A DNA stretch of 64,000 nt, taken from NCBI GenBank assembly GCA_944739405.2, contig OX123193.2, positions 13,380,519 to 13,444,518 on the forward strand, read 5' to 3'. Below the pieces are notes generated by a model. That model was given only the letters and a program-made list of their open reading frames with translations. It did not search any database and was not told where the DNA came from. Below, piece by piece: positions 55,594 to 64,000 of this stretch. This DNA comes from Euclidia mi. Its lineage: Eukaryota; Arthropoda; Insecta; Lepidoptera; Erebidae. A program made the translations under genes and the position numbers. Each line of letters opens with the position of its first letter. Positions within the stretch are counted from its first letter, which is position 1.

Positions 55594-57207
55594 CCCTAAC
55601 GGCTTGGCCACGGGGACCGGCGCGGCGACGCGACCGGCGGCGCGACAATTCGCGCAACGCGAAAACCATGCCACGGGCACACGCGTTCGCCGCCGCGACC
55701 AGTGTAGACCAGGAGCGAGACGACATCAGATGGGATGTATTTGCAAAGTTACTTCGAAATTGTTTGGAGGGTAGCAGTTCTTGTGCTCTAGATTTTATAT
55801 TTCGAAGATATATTGGAGTACACGAATGAAATAGGGATCGTGTAACAGACGAAAAATCCCATCAAAAATATAAAAAAAACCATCTGATTTCCGTGGTTTC
55901 ACCCGCGTTATTTCATTATCTCGACAATAGTGCTACCTACCGGATCAAATTGCAGGTTACAACCAACATGTAGTTCTACTAAATCCATTATCTATCTTCC
56001 ACTGGACAGTGCCAGTTAAAATCAGGTGCCTACACCCATTCCAGAGATTACCTACTTCGAACAAATAGGACAGACAACTATTTTGAAAGAGTTTGTCAAT
56101 GACTTGATATGTATTTTCCACTGCACAAAGGTAGGTAGGCAGAAGCACACCTTTGTGAAGTGGAAAAAACATTGTTAATTTGAATTCACAAACAAACACT
56201 TCAATTTTATTTATGTGTGTTTACGTAGACAGATTTTTATTACGTTATAAAATGTATTTTACGGGTAGCTAGATACCCATATAGCTCAATGAAGAATGGC
56301 CATTTTTGACCTAAACATGTATAGAGATAAAACTTATTTTAAAATTAAGGTTATTTTTTAGTGTAATGATTTCACTAACAAGTATATTTTATAGAAGTCT
56401 AGGTAAAAAGAAACGTTTTGGGTTGTAAAGATGTTCTAGAACTCGTGAACGCATCCTTATCAAAATATTTTTTATTTGCTGCATTGTTATATTATCTGTG
56501 CCCGACTAGGATCCAGAGAGTTTGGACGTTTTTTGGTTTTGTCAAAACGTCGAGAAAACTTAATTTTATATATAAATTGAATCAAGTTGCTAAAAGCTGA
56601 TCATAAATGAATGTATTTTTTTATGTTAAAAGATATTAAAAGATAAATATAAATGTATTTCTGCCGTTGAAAACATTGGATAAGGATGCAATGGAACGTT
56701 TTTGACGTAAAGACGTCGCCGGTGACATTGGACATGGGAGAATCTGTCAAAATAATACGAACTAATTTCGGTGTTTTATGTAATTTCTAGACCTTTATAA
56801 GAAAAACTGTCTTTACAGTATAATTTCTTGGTCATATATCTACTTGTTTTTGTACATTTTATCTACATACACAATAATTCATTATCAGGTCATTCAATGT
56901 ATGAGAAGTGGCCATTGTTCTTTTGAGTGTAAAATAATTTTTGCCAAGGAATAAACTAAAACATTTTATACTCAATCGGCTCACGCAGTAGTCGCAGCGA
57001 CTATCGCTCGACGCCGTGGCATGCGCCGTACTAATCTATACATTTGTTTTGGTCGCGCGTCCGGTCGCGCGACTCGCCGCGGTATCGCTCGGTGTAATTC
57101 GCCGGTCGCGTCGATTTCCATTCATTTGATTCAGTCGCAAGTCGCGTCGCCGGTCGCGTCGCGCGAATTTTCGCTGCAGCGAATTGTCCGTGGCCAAGCC
57201 GTAAGGG
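55594..57207. mobile_element. Non-autonomous DNA transposon with GC-rich ends, second
   Basis: Terminal inverted repeats ccctaacggcttggccacgg (55594-55613) and the complement at 57188-57207, one difference. GC-rich subterminal regions (55611-55710 and 56975-57185) are full of ggcgcgac/gtcgcg motifs. The centre is AT-rich and non-coding. Like the element at 46795 it has mirrored internal text (aatggccattttt near 56296 and ggccattgttc near 56911), so the two may belong to one superfamily. The 96-residue frame at 57021-57311 is a by-product of the GC-rich end. Confidence 0.78.
56114..56166. repeat. Near-perfect hairpin within the DNA transposon
   Basis: ttttccactgcacaaaggt pairs with acctttgtgaagtggaaaa, 18 of 19, with a loop of about 15 bp. 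Confidence 0.85.
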
Positions 57208-58489
57208 TTGGTAGTCGTGCTTTAGTTTTGTTCACTCAATTTATACCCATTGGTACGCAAAATACCCGCCAGGACGCGGAGTTGTGGAAACAGCCCATGC
57301 TAATATGGTAAACCAGCCTATACCCATAGTTCTGAACACAGCATTTTCAATTCATCGTCGTATTTTATAAGGTACTCTAAACACGTTTTTAAAATTTTGG
57401 AAGTAGATTAACCAAACTGCAAAATAGGCCTTGATGCTTGTTTACGTATCAGATGCTTACAGAAGTTTGTACTTGTAGTAAGGCCACGATAGATTTCCTT
57501 GTTCATTTTCCAGATTGCGGATTGAAATCCTGTCTCATGCTGGTGATTTTGCCAATTTACCCTATTGCAAAATGTAACATATTAACGTTTGCGACAGATG
57601 TACGGGAGTGGTACATATTCGGCAATTCTTAAAAGTATACAAGACGAAGAAGACTAGACATGACACAGTGACCCACACTTAAGGAATCCAGTTCTTGGCA
57701 TAATAAATGGCAATCTTTAATAGGTCATAAGATCACTCTCAAACTTCTTAGGTTCTTTAATATGTAGTAAGGGCTAGTTTGCTGGACATCAAATTGCTAT
57801 CACAACACCATATATACCCATCGTAATACCTACACATTACGTAGTCCGCTGTAGTCAAAGGTTGAACTTATGGGATAATTAACTATTAGAACTTTTGCTC
57901 GAACTTTGCCGGAGCTTGCCTTGGGGCCATTGCTTCGAAGTTTCCAAATAAGTATAATCATTTGCTTGATTGAACTGTTTCGTATTTTGTAATTACATTT
58001 ACTTAGCATTCGGCTATCCTTGTTGATATTTTGCAAACGTTCTTCAATTCACAGACCGCAAAGTAATTGAACAGGGCACGATTGTTTGTCATAGGATAAT
58101 CCTCCACTTTGCTTCATACCAAATTTTGCGAGGATTATTGCTCTCTAGAAGAGGCGAACTATTAGTACGAACTTTTCTTATTTTTAAGTTTTTTTGCTGG
58201 TATTCTGCATCCATAATATGTAATAGTTAGCTATTTGGTATATTGTAATGACTCTAAAAGCAATCCATTATTTTATTCCAGATCTTTCTTCAAATGATTT
58301 GTTTATGTCACTAAAATCTATGGTAACTATTTAGAGGGGCAGACACTGGCGACTGTATCACAGTAATATTAATAATGGTACAGTCACGAATGCTCGATAT
58401 TTAGAATGAGAAATATAAATACTGAAACAAAGTAACTGTAAATTAAAAGTCAAATAAATACTGTATGCCGTTTTACCTTCCTTCGTCTA
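57208..58489. other. 1.3 kb without recognised genes
   Basis: AT-rich; short unsupported frames only. Confidence 0.5.
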
Positions 58490-58491
58490 TA

Positions 58492-58897
58492 CAAGGTGTT
58501 GATATGCATTTGTAAAATATTTTAGTAATACACTATAGACATTATATTTTTATTTATTCACCTACAATTATTTCAAACAGTGTGCGATAATATAAGACCC
58601 TATTTTCATAAAATTTTACTTCAATAGTAAATCAGAATAAACTGTTGAAAGGTGCAGAAGAAGACTGCACGGTAGGTACGTGTGCTTGTATGTGTTAGGT
58701 AACTGCAATGTAAGCTCGCGGCGATCAGCTGAGCGACGGCGGCGGTCAATACATTGAGCTGATTTTTAAAATGCATGATGACGAAAAATCATTTTAAAGT
58801 TTTATTGACTTATTTTTTCATATATTTGTATTCAATTATAAATTATAGTAGTATATTCACCCCTGAAAATATTTTGCAAATGCATATCAACACCCTG
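58492..58897. mobile_element. MITE with TA target-site duplication (Tc1/mariner-like)
   Basis: The ends caaggtgttgatatgcattt (58492) and its complement ending ccctg (58897) form inverted repeats of about 34 bp with three differences or fewer. TA flanks both sides (58490-58491, 58898-58899). 406 bp, non-coding. TA duplication and cagggtgtt-type ends fit the Tc1/mariner group. Confidence 0.85.
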
Positions 58898-58899
58898 TA

Positions 58900-59140
58900 C
58901 CTATATGTATATTATAAAATGAAATCCTCGCTGCGTGCTGTCTGTCCGTAATAACGCGATAAACTCCAAAACGCTTTTCACCAATAGATATAGTGATTCT
59001 TGATCTTCATGGTTTAGGATATCAGTAATCTTCACGCCGACGCAGCCGAATCAAGTCTAGTTCAAATCATTTAAACGAAAGCAAATAAGCATTCTAGTCT
59101 GTATTATCAATTAACGAACGAAAATTCTTTATCAGAAACT
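58900..59140. other. Spacer, possibly an old repeat
   Basis: aatcctcgctgcgtgctgtc and gtccgtaataacgcgataaa recall lepidopteran repeats in style, but no second copy is in the window. Confidence 0.35.
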
Positions 59141-59153
59141 GTTCATAGTGATA

Positions 59154-59494
59154 GTGGTCTGAAAGAAGATGACGTGACTAGGATTGAGAAAGGAATGCTG
59201 AACTGGTTTGGACACGTGGAGCGAATGAGTGAAGAAAGAATGACGAATCGGATCTATAAGGCAAATGTGTGTGGGCAAGTCGGTCGCGGCAGACCTCGTC
59301 GGACATTCCTCGACTAAATTGGGGACGTCCTAAGAAACGGCAAGGTCCGAAGTACCCGAAACCGGCGAGCATGTATGAAAAGAGTAATGAGTGTAGAGGA
59401 AGCGCGTGAGGTCTGTAAGGATAGAAGCAAGTGGCGTTCCGTTGTCTCTGCCTACCCCGACGGGAAAAAGGCGTGAGTTTATGTATGTATGTGT
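59154..59494 (+). mobile_element. 5'-truncated LINE insertion with 13-bp target-site duplication
   Basis: gttcatagtgata occurs at 59141-59153 and 59495-59507. The insert encodes the C-terminus of a LINE protein (LNWFGHVERMSEERMTNRIY, later RNRRACMKRVMSVEEAREVC), with one in-frame stop near 59314. It ends with ctctgcctaccccgacggg and ggcgtgagttt plus tatg repeats. This is typical of incomplete reverse transcription. Its 3' end is shared with the SINE family at 26070. Confidence 0.88.
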
Positions 59495-59758
59495 GTTCAT
59501 AGTGATATGCATTTTAGTATATGAATAGCGTGTAAACGTTACGTTACTGTTACGCTCTGTGATAAAAATCATAATAAATAGTATAAGATTTGTTCTGTGG
59601 TCATCTAAACACATCAGTGTATAAAAAGTGACTCAAATAAAGACTCATAGTGTTTGCAGTGACTTTAATTAATAGAAACATTATTAAACTTAAATTAATT
59701 AATGTAAACTAAAACTACGTTAAAACTACTATATTGATACTACTACTATATTGATGTG
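59495..59758. other. Spacer
   Basis: AT-rich with no feature; possibly the flank of the next LINE. Confidence 0.4.
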
Positions 59759-59759
59759 A

Positions 59760-60838
59760 ATAAGTGTGTGCAGTGTTTAACGTGTTAGCGGCTCCTGAAA
59801 CTCTCAAAACTCGCGCCCCATCATTGCGCGGTGAAGCCTCACAATAGAGCCTTTTAGTTGAATTGAGCACAACGCCATCTCTGGGTGAACGCTAAAACTA
59901 ATTGCTTGCACTGACAGCTCAATTGACGTCGGTTGGAGTAGCAACGCCATCTGTGATTTAACCTGCGTACTAGCAAGATCACTATCAATATACCTGCCCA
60001 ACATGTCGAAGAGCTGTGGTCGCTGCCGCCGCTTCCTGTCTCCGACTGAGGCTGCGAGATGTCGCCACTGCGATAGCTACTTTCATCTACGATGCGTCCA
60101 GTTACCTCCGTCAGGCAGTATCTCCCCTTCCTGGCATTGCCCCGGCTGCATTAAATCCAAGGCAATAAAAAAGGGCCTGAGTTATCATTGCGTCCCCAAA
60201 GACCTTCCGAACAGTCTGCCGACTAGCATTCTGAAGACCCTTCACATCACAGCTCCCCTTTAAACTCGACCTTTGAATCAACACACGAGATAGCAAACGA
60301 CATCACAGAGGAGCTGAGAACCCTTCGGGATAATCTGCGATCTATTAATCGTGACGTGCAGTTCATCAGAGATGAATTGGCCGTCATAAGATAGTCTGTG
60401 AAAGAGTACCGACACAAGGTTGACACTCTAGAAGAAAGGGTTGATGCGCTCGAGAAACAACATGCACAGTCTGAGAGTGACAACGACATAGTCTCTCAGC
60501 TCAGGCAGATTGATATTTTCCAGGACGACCTCTGCAAACTAAACTGGCCCTATATAGCAACTCAAGACAATGTGAGTGACATGGTTACAATATTTAATAC
60601 TTTCTTCCTAACTTCATTTGATCTACATGCACCAAAAAGTTTTAATTAGAGAAAGGTCTTACCCATGGATCACAGATACAATTAAGGAGATGGTGAAATT
60701 GCGTAACAAATACCAAGCACGATACAAATCAAGCAAATCAGATATACACAAAAATTGTTACAAAGATTTAAAAAGTATTGTATCTAGTGCAATTGATGAG
60801 GAAAAAAGAGCCTATTTTAAAAACTATATAAATGCATG
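59760..60838 (+). mobile_element. LINE copy with PHD-finger ORF1 and an internal deletion
   Basis: A GC-richer leader (about 59790-60000) with two caacgccatct motifs precedes the ORF1 start at 60003. ORF1 remnants are followed directly, after a jump, by the linker of ORF2 that normally lies between endonuclease and RT. The sequence stops at about 60838 where another transposon begins. The endonuclease is missing, as is everything from the RT on. Confidence 0.72.
60003..60263 (+). pseudogene. LINE ORF1 N-terminus with PHD-like zinc finger
   Basis: An 86-residue frame. CGRCRRFLSPTEAARC, then CRHCDSYFHLRCVQL and WHCPGCIKS, give the C-x2-C ... C-x2-C ... H-x2-C ... C-x2-C ligand order of a PHD or related cross-brace finger (residues 5-52). 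In some insect LINEs such a finger opens ORF1, whose product binds element RNA. The frame stops at 60261 (TAA). The coiled coil continues in other frames (60270-60500), interrupted by a TAG near 60392. Confidence 0.75.
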
Positions 60839-60854
60839 GTGTCCGATCATTTGA
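60398..60854 (+). pseudogene. LINE coiled coil fused to ORF2 linker
   Basis: The frame 60398-60649 starts with heptad-rich KVDTLEERVDALEKQH (ORF1 coiled coil). By residue 35 it is in IFQDDLCKLNWPYIATQDNV, the ORF2 segment after the endonuclease. A shift leads to 60618-60854 with RSYPWITDTIKEMVKLRNKY and KRAYFKNYINAW, the spacer before RT block 1. The junction (about 60505-60520) marks an internal deletion of the rest of ORF1 and of the endonuclease. Confidence 0.7.
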
Positions 60855-61680
60855 CAAAAAAGAAATGAAAAATTTTCATTTGACAAATAACATTTGACAA
60901 AATTATACTTGATAAATTTATTATTTTACAAACTATTGTTTAATAAACTACTCATTAGACAATATATTTACTATAAAAAAGTTATTATGCTAAAACACAA
61001 ATTTACAAATTGGTTATTTTTTTAAACATGTTTTTTGGCAAAACAACGCAAAGCATAAATAACATTTGACAAAATGCCTTGCTTGGTAAATATTTTATTA
61101 ACCAAAATCTACGATAATACAACAATCTTTGTGTAGGGTCAACTGAAACAATGGCTGGTTAGGTTAGGTTAGAACTGCGACCACAACGCACGAGTCGAGC
61201 GAGGGAAGCGAGCGTGCCGCGGCAGCGGCCGGCGAGTGCCAGAACCGAATTCTACTTATTTCGCTTCATTCAGGCAGTGTGTATTTTTTTTAAAAGACTT
61301 AAGTTTCTATGGAATTAGTATTAATACAAAATTATTACTTGCCTATAAATTAATCTGTCCAAGATGAAAATTGCAACCAAGCAATTAAAGATTTTCAAAA
61401 TTTCGCGTAAGTATTGAATATAAATTAGTTATTTTTAAAAACTAATAATTTATCTTCTGACTTTTTGTACAATCACCAATTTGGCAAACGAATTATTTAG
61501 TCAAATGATTATTTTAAAATAATTATTTAACATTTAAATTATTTTCTAAGTAACACATTTGCGAAACATGTATTATGTCAAATGATTGTTTTTAAAGTAA
61601 TACATATGTTTGCGAAATGAAAGTTTGTCAAATGATTAGTTTTTCAAACGTTGTTTGTAAAATGATCTTTTATCATACGT
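60839..61680. mobile_element. Non-autonomous DNA transposon with 'catttgacaaa' subterminal repeats
   Basis: gatcatttgacaaa at 60846 is mirrored near the right end by tttgtaaaatgatc (61647-61660). The motif catttgacaaa recurs in the left half (60880, 60891, 61064) and its complement in the right half (about 61498, 61580, 61627). The centre is a GC-rich segment (61190-61250) with a cgagtcgagcgagggaagcg motif. No coding. The repeated subterminal motif in inverted halves is typical of MITEs; the superfamily is unknown. Confidence 0.65.
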
Positions 61681-61684
61681 TTTT

Positions 61685-61770
61685 AGGGTTCCGTACCTCG
61701 AAAGTAAAAAACGGAACCCTTATAGGATCATTTTGTTGTCTGTCCGTCTGTCAAGACACTTTTTCTCAGG
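61685..61770 (+). repeat. Head of the element from which the satellite derives
   Basis: agggttccgtacctcgaaag followed by acggaacccttataggatca forms a short hairpin, then tgtctgtccgtctgtcaaga. This head is a common lepidopteran interspersed motif and occurs only once here. It leads without a break into the first, most divergent, satellite monomer. Confidence 0.75.
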
Positions 61771-64000
61771 AATGCGTGGAGGTATCAAACTGAAATTTAT
61801 ACTAAATACTCGAATCTACGGTTCCATAGAGCTGTAAAAAAAACAAACTTCTAATCCAACGGAATCAAAAGATACAGCTGTATATGCTGCAAATTGCAGC
61901 ATATTTTCAAACTCGCATTGGAATCAAAACCTACAGGGTACTTCCCGTGAACTCAGAATCTTGAAATTTGGTACGAAGCAACGTCTTATATCACTTATAA
62001 AGTAAAAATTGCGAAAACCGTAAATTTTTAGTTACAGCATATAAAAAAATATGTTTAATAAATTTAAAGTTACAACCCCTTTCTCTTGAACGCGTGGAGG
62101 TATTAAATTGAAATTCATATCAAATACTCACGTATATAACACCGTTAAGCTGGAACAAAATCAAGCTTCTATGTCAACGCAATCAAAAGAAAGAGCAATA
62201 TAACCATATTTTAAAACTTGCGCCTCCTCGCAAGTGAATCAAAACCTACAGGGTACTGTCCGTGAGCTCAGAATCTTGAAATTTTGTACGAAGCAACGCC
62301 TTATAGCACATATAAAGGAAAAATTGCGAAAACCATAAATTTTTAGTTACATCATATAAGAAAAATAATTTTAATAAATTTAAAGTTACTACCCCTTACT
62401 CTTGAACGCGTAAAGGTATTAAATTGAAATTCATAGCAAATACTCAAGTATATAACACCGTTAGGCTGTAACAAAATCAAACTTCTATGTCTACGCAATC
62501 AAAAGAAAGAGCAATTTAATCATATTTTCAAACTCGCAACTACTCGCAAGGGAATCAAAACCTACAGTGTTCTTTCCGTGAACTCAAAATCTTGAAATTT
62601 GGTACGAAGCAACGTCTTATATCACTTATAAAGGAAAAATTGCGAAAACCGTATTTTTTTAGTTACAGCATATAAAAAAATATTTTTAATAAATTTAAAG
62701 TTACTACCCTTTTCTCTTGAACGCGTAGAGGTATTAAATTGAAATTCATATCAAATACTCAGGTATATAACACCGTTAGGCTGTAACAAAATCAAACTTC
62801 TATGTATACGCAATCAAAAGAAAGAGCAATTTAATCATATTTTCAAACTCGCAATTACTCGCAAGGGAATCAAAACCTACAGGGTTCTTTCCGTGAACTC
62901 AATATCTTGAAATTTGGTACGAAGCAACGTCTTACATCACTTATAAAGGAAAAATTGCGAAAACCGTATTTTTTTAGTTACAGCATATAAAAAATATTTT
63001 TAATAAATTTAAAGTTACTACCCTTTTCTCTTGAACGCGTAGAGGTATTAAATTGAAATTCATATCAAATACTCAGGTATATAACACCGTTAGGCTGTAA
63101 CAAAATCAAACTTCTATGTCTACGCAATCAAAAGAAAGAGCAATATAACCATATTTTCAAACTTGCGCCTCCTCGCAAGTGAATCAAAACCAACAGGGTA
63201 CTGTCCGTGAGCTCAGAATCTTGAAATTTGGTACGAAGCAACGTTTTATATCACTTTTAAAGGAAAAATTGCGAAAACCATAAATTTTTAGTTACATCAT
63301 ATAAGAAAAATAATTTTAATAAATTTAAAGTTACTACCCCTTACTCTTGAACGCGTAAAGGTATTAAATTGAAATTCATAGCAAATACTCAGGTATATAA
63401 CACCGTTAGGCTGTAACAAAATCAAACTTCTATGTCTACGCAATCAAAAGAAAGAGCAATTTAATCATATTTTCAAACTCGCAACTACTCGCAAGGGAAT
63501 CAAAACCTACAGTGTTCTTTCCGTGAACTCAAAATCTTGAAATTTGGTACGAAGCAACGTCTTATATCACTTATAAAGGAAAAATTGCGAAAACCGTATT
63601 TTTTTAGTTACAGCATATAAAAAAATATTTTTAATAAATTTAAAGTTACTACCCTTTTCTCTTGAACGCGTAGAGGTATTTAATTGAAATTCATATCAAA
63701 TACTCAGGTATATAACACCGTTAGGCTGTAACAAAATCAAACTTCTATGTATACGCAATCAAAAGAAAGAGCAATTTAATCATATTTTCAAACTCGCAAT
63801 TACTCGCAAGGGAATCAAAACCTACAGGGTTCTTTCCGTGAACTCAATATCTTGAAATTTGGTACGAAGCAACGTCTTACATCACTTATAAAGGAAAAAT
63901 TGCGAAAACCGTATTTTTTTAGTTACAGCATATAAAAAATATTTTTAATAAATTTAAAGTTACTACCCTTTTCTCTTGAACGCGTAGAGGTATTAAATTG
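61771..64000 (+). repeat. Satellite array with a three-monomer higher-order repeat, right edge
   Basis: Monomers of 314-316 bp. The landmark cttgaacgcg (or its variant) starts at 62085, 62401, 62716, 63030, 63346, 63661 and 63975, so the spacings cycle 316, 315, 314. Diagnostic variants recur every three monomers (945 bp). Type A has cgcgtaaag and acagtgttc; type B has tatgtatacgc and caatatcttg; type C has cttgcgcctcctcgcaagtg. The array continues beyond the window. Confidence 0.95.

Noticed and set aside
57021..57311. 96-residue plus-strand frame
   Set aside because: Lies in the GC-rich subterminal region of the transposon 55594-57207; openness follows from base composition.
61150..61172. 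ttaggttaggttag: telomere-like (TTAGG)n
   Set aside because: Fewer than three units, inside a DNA transposon; not a telomere or a meaningful interstitial array.

Overview
This is a eukaryotic, gene-poor, transposon-rich window, and almost certainly comes from a lepidopteran (moth or butterfly) nuclear genome. Base composition is AT-rich. I see tRNA-headed SINEs, RTE- and Jockey-type LINEs with tails I associate with Lepidoptera, a Ty3/gypsy LTR element, several non-autonomous DNA transposons and a tandem satellite. I found no intact host gene, no tRNA or rRNA gene and no CRISPR. The species cannot be named from this. Placement on a W chromosome or in other low-recombination heterochromatin is a guess.

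Layout. 1-930: satellite (monomer about 315 bp) with a LINE tail and an inverted satellite fragment. 978-6303: a non-coding block repeated at 40887-44400; the first copy carries a head-to-head pair of decayed transposase copies at 3450-6079. 7190-10316: an RTE-type LINE on the minus strand between 12-bp target-site duplications. 11839-16691: a broken plus-strand gene that looks like an insect NACHT (STAND) ATPase with an N-terminal nuclease-like domain, interrupted by repeats. 16925-19400: a 5'-truncated Jockey-type LINE (minus). 19870-28110: SINEs, a LINE end, a TA microsatellite and several hairpins. 28120-34611: a young Ty3/gypsy element (minus) with 726-bp LTRs and a 4-bp target-site duplication. 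34990-40870: mostly unrecognised AT-rich DNA plus a GC-rich segment at 39464-40207. 44400-58900: unrecognised DNA with two DNA transposons that have GC-rich ends (46795-48575, 55594-57207), a LINE fragment (50500-51960) and a TA-flanked MITE (58492-58897). 59154-61680: LINE pieces, including a PHD-finger ORF1 fused to part of ORF2, and another DNA transposon. 61685-64000: the same satellite again, here organised as a three-monomer higher-order repeat of 945 bp.

Nothing here works as an operon or pathway. The interest lies in genome dynamics: how the satellite arose and is organised, a recurrent set of near-perfect hairpins that interrupt LINE coding sequence and look like fold-back mutations, a candidate -1 frameshift site in the gypsy element, and the decayed NACHT gene.
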